Origin: Paludibacteraceae bacterium
GTDB taxonomy: Bacteria; Bacteroidota; Bacteroidia; Bacteroidales; Paludibacteraceae
Direction: 5' to 3'
DNA length: 64,000 bases
Assembly (NCBI GenBank): GCA_017394705.1
Contig: JAFPXH010000009.1
Coordinates: forward strand, 124,001-188,000
Positions within the stretch are counted from its first letter, which is position 1. Every line of letters begins with the position of its first letter. The notes beneath the pieces were generated by a model that had not been told where the DNA came from, did no database searches, and saw nothing but the letters and a program-made list of their open reading frames with translations. A program made the translations under genes and the position numbers. Shown here piece after piece: positions 8,391 through 17,342 of this stretch.

Positions 8391-9813
8391 AGTTCTCTAC
8401 ATAGTATTTTTTCTTGTCTGTTCGTTGAATATGCAAGCATGGGACTGGTGGCCACTCCCAATGGCGCAGCCTGACATTTGTCGAGACTCGCTCTTTTACG
8501 TCGGAGAATTAAGTTCTTTATCTTCTTCCGGGACACAAGCACCTTCTCTTTTTTGGCATAATAGCGATGGCAATATCTCCGCCATGCCTCACAGCGGAAA
8601 TATCAGTCTCGGCATCATAAAACCAGCCACTCGCCCCAATCGTTGGTTTGATTATGATTTCGGAGTTGTGCTGGCCGGTCGCATTGACGGCACTCAGCAG
8701 AATATTGCGCAGCCACAAATCAACGGCACTGGATATTTTCGAGAATTATACGCCCATGTACGACTATATATCGTAGATATTACCGCAGGAATACATCCAA
8801 TCTATTTCGGAGCCAGCGACCCGAAGTTAAGCAGCGGGAGTTTGCTATTCTCCAACAATGCCCATCCTATCCCTCGAATCAGCATTGGTTTTGAACGTTG
8901 GACGCCTTTTCCCGGATTATTTGGGTATCTGGAGATTAAAGGCGGTCTGACACATGGTTGGTTAAGCGACAAGTCCGAGGTTGTGTCCGGCACGCTCTTA
9001 CACCATAAATTTATCGGTGGAAGAATCGGTGGCAAGCTCCCAGTGAATATCAGTTACGAGTTTCACCATACGGCCCAATGGGGAGGTTATTCGACCGATT
9101 TAGGAGATTTGGGTAATAATTTCGATGCATTTGTCAAAACCTTTATGGTTCGTTCCGGAGGCAATACATATGTTGAGCAAATCAATGCGCAAGGCAATCA
9201 TATCGCGTTCCAACAATTGGCATTGGATGTAAAAGGCGCCGGGTGGAAAGTCAGCGCCTATTGGCAAGTAATCAATGAAGACGGACCTATCCGGTTTATC
9301 GGCTGCGGAATGAATAATACAGATGGCTTATGGGGCATCAGCGCGATACAGGACAAATGGCCGTTTATCCAAGGAATCACCTATGAGTTTCTTAATACTA
9401 CCGACCAATCCGGCCCTTATCATGATAAAGACGGATGCGTATATGGGGGAAATGATGAATATTACCGCAATGCTATCTATCAACAAGGATGGACCTATTT
9501 CGATCGGATTATCGGTTCTCCTCTATTGACAACCGACAATAACCGTGTAATGGCTCATCATGTTGGAATACGGGGAGATATTTATGGCTACCAATACCGT
9601 GCGATAGTGACCTACGCCGATAACTATGGACGTTATATAGAACCGAAACGAAGCAATAACACGGCTGTACTATTAGAAATCAAAAAACAAGTTCCGCAAG
9701 CATGGGGACTGGAATTTGGAATCTGCTTAGGAGGCGATTTCGGCACACAATACGGTAACACATTCGGGGCCATGATCACTATCCAAAAAAAAGGACTAAT
9801 CACACAATGGTAA
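8380..9813 (+). CDS. Wzi-type capsule assembly outer-membrane protein
   Basis: The 477-residue product looks like the Wzi / capsule-assembly family of outer-membrane beta-barrels, which anchor or help assemble surface polysaccharide. Evidence is the signal peptide (V-L-Y-I-V-F-F-L-V-C-S-L-N-M-Q-A), alternating aromatic barrel strands, the P-R-I-S-I-G-F-E-R-W-T-P-F-P-G-L block, and a length near the ~480 typical of Bacteroidetes members. No ATG is available near the signal peptide; a TTG at 8380, overlapping the kelch stop, gives the right N terminus (M-K-N-K-V-L-Y). A longer frame back to 8284 would lie inside the kelch gene. The neighbours are glycosyltransferases, in keeping with a glycan role. 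Confidence 0.75.
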   Translation: MKNKVLYIVFFLVCSLNMQAWDWWPLPMAQPDICRDSLFYVGELSSLSSSGTQAPSLFWHNSDGNISAMPHSGNISLGIIKPATRPNRWFDYDFGVVLAGRIDGTQQNIAQPQINGTGYFRELYAHVRLYIVDITAGIHPIYFGASDPKLSSGSLLFSNNAHPIPRISIGFERWTPFPGLFGYLEIKGGLTHGWLSDKSEVVSGTLLHHKFIGGRIGGKLPVNISYEFHHTAQWGGYSTDLGDLGNNFDAFVKTFMVRSGGNTYVEQINAQGNHIAFQQLALDVKGAGWKVSAYWQVINEDGPIRFIGCGMNNTDGLWGISAIQDKWPFIQGITYEFLNTTDQSGPYHDKDGCVYGGNDEYYRNAIYQQGWTYFDRIIGSPLLTTDNNRVMAHHVGIRGDIYGYQYRAIVTYADNYGRYIEPKRSNNTAVLLEIKKQVPQAWGLEFGICLGGDFGTQYGNTFGAMITIQKKGLITQW

Positions 9814-10424
9814 ATATGAAATTTATTGAAACATGTAATGCTATCTTCACACAAGCTGTACGGGATTATCATCGTATAGATAGTGTTGACGCATCCATCC
9901 TGAATCCTTATCAAGCAGGAACTATCGAGCATGATTTATATCAAAAGAACTGGATAGACACCGTTCAGTGGCATTTGGAAGATATTATTCGTGATCCACA
10001 TATTGATCCGAGAGAGGCCCTGACATTGAAACGCAGGATTGATAAAAGTAACCAAGACCGCACGGATTTAGTAGAACGGATAGACAGTTATTTCTGGAAG
10101 TTGTTCCATGACGTTCAACCGCAGCCGAATGCACGTATCAACACGGAGAGTCCGGCTTGGGCAATTGACAGGCTGAGTATTCTGCATGTAAAGTTATGGC
10201 ATATGCAGGAACAAGTTGACCGCACGGATGTGAGTGCCGAGCAGCATGAGAAATGCGTAGCGAAGATGGCGGTACTGAAAGAGCAGTTAGGTGATATGAC
10301 GACTTCCATCGCACAACTATTGGAGGATTATCAGTCCGGCGTGCGCATTATGAAAGTATATCGCCAGATGAAGATGTACAATGACCCAACGCTTAATCCG
10401 GTGCTATACAAAGGGAAAGGTTAG
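9807..10424 (+). CDS. DUF4254 family protein
   Basis: This 205-residue protein is helical, soluble and without signal peptide. It matches DUF4254, a Bacteroidetes family commonly found next to LPS glycosyltransferases. Recognisable parts are N-P-Y, S/T-I-E-H-D-L-Y-x-K-N-W-I-D-T-V-Q-W-H-L-E-D-I-I-R-D-P and the central D-R-L-S-I-L-x-x-K-L-W-H-M. The function is unknown. ATG at 9807 overlaps the Wzi stop; ATG at 9816 is an alternative. Its stop lies inside a heptamer array that runs into the GT9 gene. Confidence 0.85.
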   Translation: MVNMKFIETCNAIFTQAVRDYHRIDSVDASILNPYQAGTIEHDLYQKNWIDTVQWHLEDIIRDPHIDPREALTLKRRIDKSNQDRTDLVERIDSYFWKLFHDVQPQPNARINTESPAWAIDRLSILHVKLWHMQEQVDRTDVSAEQHEKCVAKMAVLKEQLGDMTTSIAQLLEDYQSGVRIMKVYRQMKMYNDPTLNPVLYKGKG

Positions 10425-10446
10425 AGGTTTGAGGCGAAAGGTGAAA
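10412..10446 (+). repeat. Heptamer array at DUF4254 / GT9 junction
   Basis: Five units in register (for example GGTTAGA and GGCGAAA) contain both the DUF4254 TAG stop and the GTG start of the glycosyltransferase at 10441. Confidence 0.88.
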
Positions 10447-11382
10447 AGAGTATTGATCATACGGTTTTCGGCATTGGGGGATGTAGCAATGATAAATCCC
10501 GTAGTGCGGATGGCTGCAGAACAAAATCCGGAAATGGAGTTCACTGTTCTGTCACAGCAACGTATGGAGGATTTGTTTGGTGGGATGCCTAAGAATGTAA
10601 TCTTTCACGGAGTGGACTTAAAAAAAGAGCCACTTAGGAAGATTGTTGCGGGTTTGGGGCGATTTGATTTAGTCGCCGACCTGCACGATGTATGGCGAAG
10701 CCGCTATATACGGATAGCGATGAAACTGAAAGGAGCTCGCGTCAGAACGATTCGGAAGGGGCGCTTGGCGCGTTTCGGGCTTATTCACCATATCAGAACG
10801 CAGGCTTTGAAACACATGACCGTTCGATATGCCGAGGTGCTACAACGTTTAGGATTAACCATTTCTGACATAAAAAAGGCAGTTCATAAAGAGACAGGAG
10901 AAGGAGTTGGCATTGCGCCTTTTGCGGCGCATAAAGGAAAGATTTACCCCTTGGAGCGAATGGAAAAGGTCGTGCGCCTGTTGAGCAAGAGCGGCGAGCG
11001 AGTTGTCCTTTTCGGTGGAGGAGAAAAAGAGCAGGAGATATTAGTGACTTGGGCGAAGAAGTATAAGGGAGTAGAGTCCGTCGCCGGCAAGTATCGGCTG
11101 GCAGAGGAGATGGAAATCATGCGCGGATTGCGGGTTATGGTGAGCATGGACAGCGCGAACATGCATTTAGCTTCATTAGTGGGTACACGCGTTGTGTCTA
11201 TTTGGGGAGCGACACATCCGAAAGCCGGTTTTCTGGGATTCGGACAAAGCGAGGGGGATTGCGTTCAGCGGGATTTGAAATGCCGACCTTGCTCTATCTA
11301 CGGAAACAAGAAATGTCACTTCGGCGACTACCGGTGCATGGACATAGCGCCGGAGAAGGTAAAGTTGAGAGTGGAGAGATGA
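10441..11382 (+). CDS. Glycosyltransferase family 9 (heptosyltransferase-like)
   Basis: The protein is 313 residues. The N terminus L-I-I-R-F-S-A-L-G-D-V-A-M is the GT9 signature, and the C-terminal half has S-M-D-S-A-N-M-H-L-A-S-L-V-G-T and S-I-W-G-A-T-H-P, the donor-binding block of ADP-heptose:LPS heptosyltransferases. It probably adds a sugar to the LPS core at the inner face of the cytoplasmic membrane. A four-Cys cluster near the C terminus (R-D-L-K-C-R-P-C-S...K-C-H...Y-R-C) is common in Bacteroidetes members. GTG at 10441 was chosen; earlier in-frame starts fall in repeat sequence. The stop lies in another heptamer array leading into the next gene. Confidence 0.9.
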   Translation: MKRVLIIRFSALGDVAMINPVVRMAAEQNPEMEFTVLSQQRMEDLFGGMPKNVIFHGVDLKKEPLRKIVAGLGRFDLVADLHDVWRSRYIRIAMKLKGARVRTIRKGRLARFGLIHHIRTQALKHMTVRYAEVLQRLGLTISDIKKAVHKETGEGVGIAPFAAHKGKIYPLERMEKVVRLLSKSGERVVLFGGGEKEQEILVTWAKKYKGVESVAGKYRLAEEMEIMRGLRVMVSMDSANMHLASLVGTRVVSIWGATHPKAGFLGFGQSEGDCVQRDLKCRPCSIYGNKKCHFGDYRCMDIAPEKVKLRVER

Positions 11383-11389
11383 GAGATGA
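11362..11389 (+). repeat. Heptamer array at GT9 / GT2 junction
   Basis: Four units (AAGTTGA, GAGTGGA and two of GAGATGA) contain the GT9 stop TGA at 11380 and the next ATG at 11386. Confidence 0.88.
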
Positions 11390-12162
11390 AAGCGAGCATT
11401 ATCATATCGGTCTATAAGAATGTACGCGCTTTGCGGGCTATTCTGCGCAGTTTGCAGAAACAGACGGAGCAGGACTTTGAGGTCATAATCTCCGAGGACG
11501 GCGAGGATCCCTGTATGAAAGCGTTCATTCAATCATACGCTTTCCCTTGGCCGGCTCAACACCTGACGCAACCGGACCAAGGATGGCGTAAAAACAGAGC
11601 ACTGAATGCAGCCATCAAGGCTTCGAATGCCGAATGGTTGATTTTTATAGACGGCGACTGTGTACTCCATCCGCGTTTTGTAGAGAACCATCTAAGGTAT
11701 AGTGCCCGGGGGATAGTGTTAGCCGGTAAACGAGTGAAGTTAAACGCAGAGCTTTCCGAAAAGGTCATACAGGGCAAAAAAATCCGCTTATGGGCACACC
11801 TTATATGGAACAGAGGTTGCAGCTTAGTGGAAGAAGGGTTCTATATTCCTTTAGCACGTTTGTTCCGGCGTCCAGTAAGACATCTGACGGGCAGTAATAT
11901 GTCCATGAGCAAGCAAGATTTATTAGCCATCAACGGTTTTGACGAGAACTACATTCTTCCTGCAATCGGCGAAGATTATGATATCGAATGGCGATTACCG
12001 GCTAATGGCTGCAAAATTATATCGGTACGGAACTTAGCGGTGCAGTACCATTTATATCATCCCGAGAATTGGAAGGATGACATAGAGAACATGGCTTATC
12101 TCCGGACTATGCAAGAGAAGAATCAATTCATTTGTAAGAATGGCATTCAGAAAATTCAATAA
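11386..12162 (+). CDS. Glycosyltransferase family 2
   Basis: A 258-residue GT-A fold enzyme opening with I-I-I-S-V-Y-K-N. The nucleotide-sugar and metal site is I-D-G-D-C (DxD type), followed by G-S-N-M-S-M-S, N-G-F-D-E-N and G-E-D-Y-D-I-E-W-R as acceptor or catalytic Asp region. No membrane segments are seen. It probably builds LPS core or O-glycan in the cytosol. The ATG lies four bases after the GT9 stop, within repeats. It overlaps the following GT2 by 23 bases, so the genes are one transcription unit. Confidence 0.88.
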   Translation: MKASIIISVYKNVRALRAILRSLQKQTEQDFEVIISEDGEDPCMKAFIQSYAFPWPAQHLTQPDQGWRKNRALNAAIKASNAEWLIFIDGDCVLHPRFVENHLRYSARGIVLAGKRVKLNAELSEKVIQGKKIRLWAHLIWNRGCSLVEEGFYIPLARLFRRPVRHLTGSNMSMSKQDLLAINGFDENYILPAIGEDYDIEWRLPANGCKIISVRNLAVQYHLYHPENWKDDIENMAYLRTMQEKNQFICKNGIQKIQ

Positions 12163-12994
12163 GATAGTTAGCCTTGTTATCTGGTATAAACCGAGGGCTA
12201 AGGAAGTGGAGGCGGTCAAGTTATACAACAAGGATGTAGAGCAGGTTATTATAGTGGATAACTCCGATACAGATAACTGTGCGCTTTGTGCAGAGATTGC
12301 GAATGTGACATATATCCCGCTGATGGAAAACAAAGGCATTGCAGCAGCGCTGAATAGGGGATGCGAAGAGGCGAAACATTTAGGCGCTGAATGGGTGCTA
12401 ACGATGGATCAAGACTCGCGATGGGACCAACATAGTGTGCGCCAATATATTGAGGAGGCAGAACAGTATGAGGGGTTGGATGAAGTGGGTATTTTCTCGC
12501 CTTTCCATGACTGTGATGGTACGCCGGAGCGACACCATAGGAAAGGACGATATGAGTTGCGAGAGGTAGTTATGTGTTCTGGAAATCTTCTCCGCTTATC
12601 AGCATGGCAACAGACAGGAGGATTTAGAGAGGATTTTTTTATTGACTTGGTAGATGACGAGATGTGTTGCCACTTATATCGCTTAGGATGGATTGTTGTA
12701 CGTTTGAATAGCATCATGTTGACCCATAAGTTAGGCAACGGAGTACAATTTTTAGGTCCAACGCGTCATCGCTATACCCCCCATCCTGCATGGCGCTACT
12801 ACTACATTGGACGAAACTTAATACGCATAGCAAAACTATATCCGGAAAAAGCAAAATATTACCGCAATCACGCCTTGAAAGAGTTGAAACGACTACTATT
12901 GTACGACTGGAACGAGGATAAACATGATAAATTATGCCACTATATCCGCGGTCTGCGGGAAGGCATGCATCAATTTCCGCCATCATGCAATTAA
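12140..12994 (+). CDS. Glycosyltransferase family 2 (rhamnosyltransferase-like)
   Basis: The protein is 284 residues. V-S-L-V-I-W-Y and V-I-I-V-D-N-S open the GT-A domain, then N-K-G-I-A-A-A-L-N-R-G and T-M-D-Q-D-S as the DxD equivalent. The pattern G-F-R-E-D-F-F-I-D-L-V-D-D-E resembles rhamnosyltransferases of the RfbN type, although substrate cannot be read from sequence. The start overlaps the preceding gene by 23 bases in another frame, and the end overlaps the kinase-like gene by 10. Confidence 0.85.
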   Translation: MAFRKFNKIVSLVIWYKPRAKEVEAVKLYNKDVEQVIIVDNSDTDNCALCAEIANVTYIPLMENKGIAAALNRGCEEAKHLGAEWVLTMDQDSRWDQHSVRQYIEEAEQYEGLDEVGIFSPFHDCDGTPERHHRKGRYELREVVMCSGNLLRLSAWQQTGGFREDFFIDLVDDEMCCHLYRLGWIVVRLNSIMLTHKLGNGVQFLGPTRHRYTPHPAWRYYYIGRNLIRIAKLYPEKAKYYRNHALKELKRLLLYDWNEDKHDKLCHYIRGLREGMHQFPPSCN

Positions 12995-13740
12995 CCCTGA
13001 ACAAGACATATGAGAACCATCGTCCAGTTATGCTGGATTTACTGAGCCGCTTTGAGACTGAAGGTGTCGTGCTGTATAATGCACGAAATCAAATTCGGCA
13101 GATGAAGACTGCAGAAGGAAGGCTGTGGGTTGTGAAGCGTTTTAAACAACCAAAGGGTTTGCAAAGGCTTGTCTATTCGTTTTTTAGAATGCCCAAATCC
13201 GAACGGGCTTACCGAAACGCGTTGCGATTGAAGGAGGCAGGTATTCCGACGCCAGAGGCGGTGGGTTATGCGATTGAGAAAAAGGGCCTAATCAAAGAGA
13301 GTTATCTTATTACTCGCCCGGCTAATTTATCCCGCGATTTCTATGAGTTCCGATATCATGACGCTGCTGGATATGAAGATATCATTGAGTCCTTTGCTCA
13401 ATTAGTAGCGACTATGCACAGAAAAGGCATCTACCATCTCGATTTGTCACCCGGTAATATTCTCTTTGACAAACAAAACGGACAGATTCGGTTTGCTATC
13501 ATTGATGTTAACCGAATGCGTTTCGGAAAACCCGTCGGTATAGAGGACGGCTGCCATAACTTCTGCCGGTTATGGGGACGAATAGATTTTATCGAGACAC
13601 TGGGCAAGGCATATGCCGCTGCGCAAGGTTGGGAGGAACAAGACGTGACGCGAAAAATCGTCCATGAATGGAAAAAGTATTGGCATATTAAATGTGACCA
13701 GGATATCGAGAAAATCTTTGATCGCAATCTAAAACGATGA
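12985..13740 (+). CDS. LPS-core kinase-like protein (Kdo/WaaP family fold)
   Basis: This 251-residue protein has an eukaryotic-like kinase fold of the lipopolysaccharide kinase group. Marks are a lysine-bearing strand W-V-V-K-R-F, then the catalytic loop H-L-D-L-S-P-G-N-I-L-F and the metal-binding I-I-D-V-N-R-M in place of DFG. Such enzymes phosphorylate Kdo or heptose in LPS core. The ATG at 12985 (M-Q-L-T-L-N) gives the family-like N terminus; a longer frame from 12934 lies inside the upstream gene. Its stop overlaps the next start (ATGA). Confidence 0.85.
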   Translation: MQLTLNKTYENHRPVMLDLLSRFETEGVVLYNARNQIRQMKTAEGRLWVVKRFKQPKGLQRLVYSFFRMPKSERAYRNALRLKEAGIPTPEAVGYAIEKKGLIKESYLITRPANLSRDFYEFRYHDAAGYEDIIESFAQLVATMHRKGIYHLDLSPGNILFDKQNGQIRFAIIDVNRMRFGKPVGIEDGCHNFCRLWGRIDFIETLGKAYAAAQGWEEQDVTRKIVHEWKKYWHIKCDQDIEKIFDRNLKR

Positions 13741-14879
13741 ATGAAAACAAAAGACATATATTGCGTATCGCATATGACGCTAAGCGAGCGTACCTGAACT
13801 ACCGCGGTTTGGGTAATTACTGCCGTAATCTATTTGCACAGATGGCGCGTTACTATAGTGAGAATGAATATTGGTTATGCACACCGAAGGACGAGGGTTT
13901 GTTCCCATGGTTGAACGAAAATCCCTTTGAGCGTGTTATGCCGAGCGGTTTATGGTCTTTGTCTCCGTCTGTATGGAGAATGTATGGTATTCCCGGTGCT
14001 TTGGAAGGCAAAGGGATTAATATTTATCATGGACTAAGCCAAGAATTGCCAAATGGAATCGAACGATTAGGCTGCAAGACAATAGTGACGATGCACGATG
14101 CGATTTTTATGAGGCACCCTGAGTTGTACAGCGCCGCGTACCGCCGTTCATTCATCCGTCGTAATGAGTCGGCGTGTCGGAGGGCGGATTTGATTATAGC
14201 TATTTCCGAGCAGACCAAGTGCGATTATATGGCGTTCTTTGGTGTGGAAGAGCAACGGATAAAAGTAATATATCAAGGTTGTAACGATATCTATTGGCAG
14301 CCATGTTCAGAGGAGCAGATTTTACGCATCAAACAACATTACCATCTCCCTTCCGAGTACATCCTATCCGTCGGGGCATTGGAACCGCGCAAGAACCAAC
14401 TCCGTCTCATAAAAGCCATTGCCATTGCAGAGACCGGGCTTCCACTTATATTAATCGGGCGCGGGAACACCACATACAAGAAAGAGCTGACAAAAATGGC
14501 TATGCAACACAATGTACAACTGCATATTATTGAGAATGCGACATTAGAAGACTTGCCTATTCTCTACCACTTAGCCTCTCTTTTTGTTTATCCGTCCCTT
14601 TTTGAAGGATTCGGTATACCCGTTTTAGAAGCAGCGCGCTGCCAGACGCCTATTATAGCTAGTAGTGGTATCTGTTTTGAAGAGATTGTCGGAAATGGTG
14701 CATTGTACGCATCTCCGACGGACATAGAAGAAATCAGCGATGCTATTCGTAGAACGCTGCAGGATAGTGCCTTAACCAGCCAGCGTGTGACTGTGGCACT
14801 ACAGAATACAGAGAAATTCCAGTCTAAGACTATTGCTCACAACATGATGGAGACGTATCATCAGCTTTGCTCCGTGTGA
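13737..14879 (+). CDS. Glycosyltransferase family 4
   Basis: This 380-residue GT-B enzyme has the Bacteroidetes form of a mannosyltransferase-like GT4. The N-terminal domain has Y-R-G-L-G-N-Y-C-R-N-L, the middle V-T-M-H-D-A-I-F and A-I-S-E-Q-T-K, and the donor domain has S-V-G-A-L-E-P-R-K-N-Q and P-S-L-F-E-G-F-G-I-P-V-L-E-A-A (E-x7-E motif). It is soluble or peripheral. It closes the plus-strand glycan operon, and its last 50 bases overlap the convergent O-antigen ligase-like gene. Confidence 0.9.
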   Translation: MNENKRHILRIAYDAKRAYLNYRGLGNYCRNLFAQMARYYSENEYWLCTPKDEGLFPWLNENPFERVMPSGLWSLSPSVWRMYGIPGALEGKGINIYHGLSQELPNGIERLGCKTIVTMHDAIFMRHPELYSAAYRRSFIRRNESACRRADLIIAISEQTKCDYMAFFGVEEQRIKVIYQGCNDIYWQPCSEEQILRIKQHYHLPSEYILSVGALEPRKNQLRLIKAIAIAETGLPLILIGRGNTTYKKELTKMAMQHNVQLHIIENATLEDLPILYHLASLFVYPSLFEGFGIPVLEAARCQTPIIASSGICFEEIVGNGALYASPTDIEEISDAIRRTLQDSALTSQRVTVALQNTEKFQSKTIAHNMMETYHQLCSV

Positions 14880-16092
14880 TATAAAAGAGCAATACAGGCA
14901 CACACAGGTACATCGCATTGCATTGGGCGCTAAGGGATTCCATAAAAGCTTGCACTATATAGATTACTACGCATAAATCCATATAGAACTGCCCCTTTCC
15001 TAACCGCATTGCAAATGGAGACAGCAGGCAGAACGATAGTACAAGCAAACCTATTATTCCATATCTCATCCATGTTTCCAAGAATACGCTGTGAGGGTGT
15101 AATACCCTATAGTTTACTTCTCCGTTCTGCCTATAACGCGGATCCTTCTCCACAATCGGTTCTATATACAGATCCTTCAATGGTTGATTATTCATGACAC
15201 GCTGAATATATTCTTCGCGTGCCGAACTCACACCATACCCCAACCATGGCCTCTCCCTAATCATCTGCATACTTATTTCCCATTGGTATATTCGTGGGTT
15301 GGGTGTACGGAGCAGTTCCTGTACATTCGGCTTAGTCCAAAGGAAGCATGCCGCTCCAATACATAAGATTATCCAAAGGCTCCATAGCTGCCATCTTCGG
15401 CTCCGGAGAATGACATACAAGAGAGATATCATAATTATCAGTACCGTTGTTATCACGCCGGTACGCCCTTCGGAAATAAGGATGGCAAAGAGAGGTGCGC
15501 ACATCAGTCCTCCTATGACGATTCTCCACCCCAGGGAATAACCACCCCTTACCAGCATATACATGCCCAAAACCAAGGATATATTCCAATACATATTCAA
15601 CACCATGTGCGTATTAATCAGTTCTGTCCTATGCAGGTTAAATAACTCTATCCACGCATATTGAGTGGATGTATATATTTCCGTCCAAGCAATCAGCACA
15701 CCTACAATAATTACGCTGACAATAAGCATTGCCCACCCAAAATAATCCACATGAAATTTATCTGTAGTACCAACCAGGCCACACAGACCGACGAATAAGA
15801 AAGGACTCACATTTTCCAATGCGGAGGTATATACGGAAGTACAAACAGTATCAAAAAGTTGACTTATCGGGACCAAAAAGGAAAATAGGATAAAAGCAAT
15901 AAATACTATTTTGTTCGGTTCCCAATGCCAATTTCTCCAACGCCGGTTCAGTACATAGTCCAAAATATATCCGAAAGCAAGGAAATAATACATACCCTGC
16001 ACCCACCAACCAAATTGGAATGGCAAAGCTATCACTATGGCAAGCAACCCTATGACGGGTAACCATGCACATATTTCCCGTAGTAAATTCAT
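14830..16092 (-). CDS. O-antigen ligase / polymerase-like membrane protein
   Basis: A 420-residue polytopic membrane protein with roughly ten to twelve hydrophobic segments. A large periplasmic loop contains R-P-W-L-G-Y-G-V-S-S-A-R-E-E-Y and, further on, H-P-H-S-V-F-L-E-T-W, the hallmark of the WaaL/Wzy O-antigen ligase family. It probably joins O-glycan to lipid A-core or polymerises repeats. Two starts are possible: 16092, preceded by GGAGG seven bases upstream, and 16155, whose ATG overlaps the upstream TAA (TAATG) and would add 21 residues. The first gives a more typical N terminus. The end overlaps the convergent GT4 gene. Confidence 0.85.
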   Translation of the reverse strand: MNLLREICAWLPVIGLLAIVIALPFQFGWWVQGMYYFLAFGYILDYVLNRRWRNWHWEPNKIVFIAFILFSFLVPISQLFDTVCTSVYTSALENVSPFLFVGLCGLVGTTDKFHVDYFGWAMLIVSVIIVGVLIAWTEIYTSTQYAWIELFNLHRTELINTHMVLNMYWNISLVLGMYMLVRGGYSLGWRIVIGGLMCAPLFAILISEGRTGVITTVLIIMISLLYVILRSRRWQLWSLWIILCIGAACFLWTKPNVQELLRTPNPRIYQWEISMQMIRERPWLGYGVSSAREEYIQRVMNNQPLKDLYIEPIVEKDPRYRQNGEVNYRVLHPHSVFLETWMRYGIIGLLVLSFCLLSPFAMRLGKGQFYMDLCVVIYIVQAFMESLSAQCNAMYLCVPVLLFYITRSKADDTSPSCCEQ

Positions 16093-16154
16093 GCAAATCC
16101 TCCTCGCATAATCGGTCAAAAAAAAATTATTTCTCCTTATATATAATGCGCGCA

Positions 16155-17342
16155 TTATTTATCGAATAATCCGCGCAGATACGATTGTTTTTGTCCTGAC
16201 AATTCACGCAGAAGCGGGTTCAATTGGAAGCGAACAATCATCTGCTGTTGATGTTGCAGACTGATGCCATCGTAGTGCATATTCCATGAGAAATAAAAAT
16301 TAACGAAACTGCTTCTATAGAGGTAAACAAATAAGTCAGTACGGTTATACAATCGCGATTGAAAGAAAGGATCTCCTAAAGAGGAATTCATATTGCGTCC
16401 TCGTAACGGCTGTAAATTATCGCCGTAGTAGAAGGTGTTTTTCACACCGATGAACCACCAGTTGGCGTATAGTTCAATCATCACACCATGATTGATGAAT
16501 GTCTCGTTAGTTCCTCTGTCCCGTTGCCAACCGAAGATATAACCCGCCCTCAGTGAGAGCGAATCAAGCGGGACGTATTTAGTGATATCTGCACCGGCAA
16601 AAGCGTTTAGATGCACATCATCCATCACCGGTTCATAGGTAGTAGCAAAACCAGCCTTATGATTCATGTGCGCCAGACCGCCCACCTGCAACCATTTGTA
16701 CTGGTATTGACCGTTCACCAACAAGCGGAACATCTCACGTCGTTCTTCCGTTTGAGCCCCCCTCCAGTCACACATAAACTCAACAAAACCACGATTATCA
16801 CGGTATTGTAGCAATGCACCTTGGATATTCGGGTGGTAATAGGTTAATGAATCATACATCAACCATTCCGGCATAGGGGCAATGCGCCGCGTATAGGGAA
16901 TAGCACCCATTCCCGCATCGAAGCCACGATAATTAAAATGATAATAGGCTATCGGATTGAATTGAACATCACGCCAATTACCTCCAAGTCGCTGAGTATA
17001 ACTGACACCTGCTACCAGTTCGTGCTTCCCGCCTGCACGATCCATAATCCGCACACCAATCTGCGGCGAAAGACGAAAATTAAGGATAGTTTGGGGTATC
17101 TGGTAGGGAGCATGATATTCACGGTTATCAAAATGAGTAGCAAAATCTACATCATAAAGAAACTGTACCGGACGTTGCTCTTTTTCTATTTGGCGGGCTG
17201 CAAAAGTGCTATCTACCGATATATACCGTGGCGAACGAGCATAGCGCGTCCAAAATCCGGATGCCACTACGCTATCTGATGCATTTGCAGACAACGACAG
17301 AAGGATACTAACAAATAAGATATAAAACGTACTTTTAGTCAT
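16155..17342 (-). CDS. Predicted outer-membrane beta-barrel protein
   Basis: The 395-residue product has a signal peptide (I-L-F-V-S-I-L-L-S-L-S-A-N-A-S) and then many alternating aromatic strands (Y-W-F/Y-x-pattern). The C-terminal half holds a set of barrel strands such as W-W-F-I-G-V-K-N-T-F-Y-Y-G-D and F-V-N-F-Y-F-S-W-N-M-H-Y. I do not recognise the family. It sits between the ligase-like gene and a second barrel, with start overlapping the upstream stop by 8 bases, so a role with surface glycans is possible but not shown. Confidence 0.65.
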   Translation of the reverse strand: MTKSTFYILFVSILLSLSANASDSVVASGFWTRYARSPRYISVDSTFAARQIEKEQRPVQFLYDVDFATHFDNREYHAPYQIPQTILNFRLSPQIGVRIMDRAGGKHELVAGVSYTQRLGGNWRDVQFNPIAYYHFNYRGFDAGMGAIPYTRRIAPMPEWLMYDSLTYYHPNIQGALLQYRDNRGFVEFMCDWRGAQTEERREMFRLLVNGQYQYKWLQVGGLAHMNHKAGFATTYEPVMDDVHLNAFAGADITKYVPLDSLSLRAGYIFGWQRDRGTNETFINHGVMIELYANWWFIGVKNTFYYGDNLQPLRGRNMNSSLGDPFFQSRLYNRTDLFVYLYRSSFVNFYFSWNMHYDGISLQHQQQMIVRFQLNPLLRELSGQKQSYLRGLFDK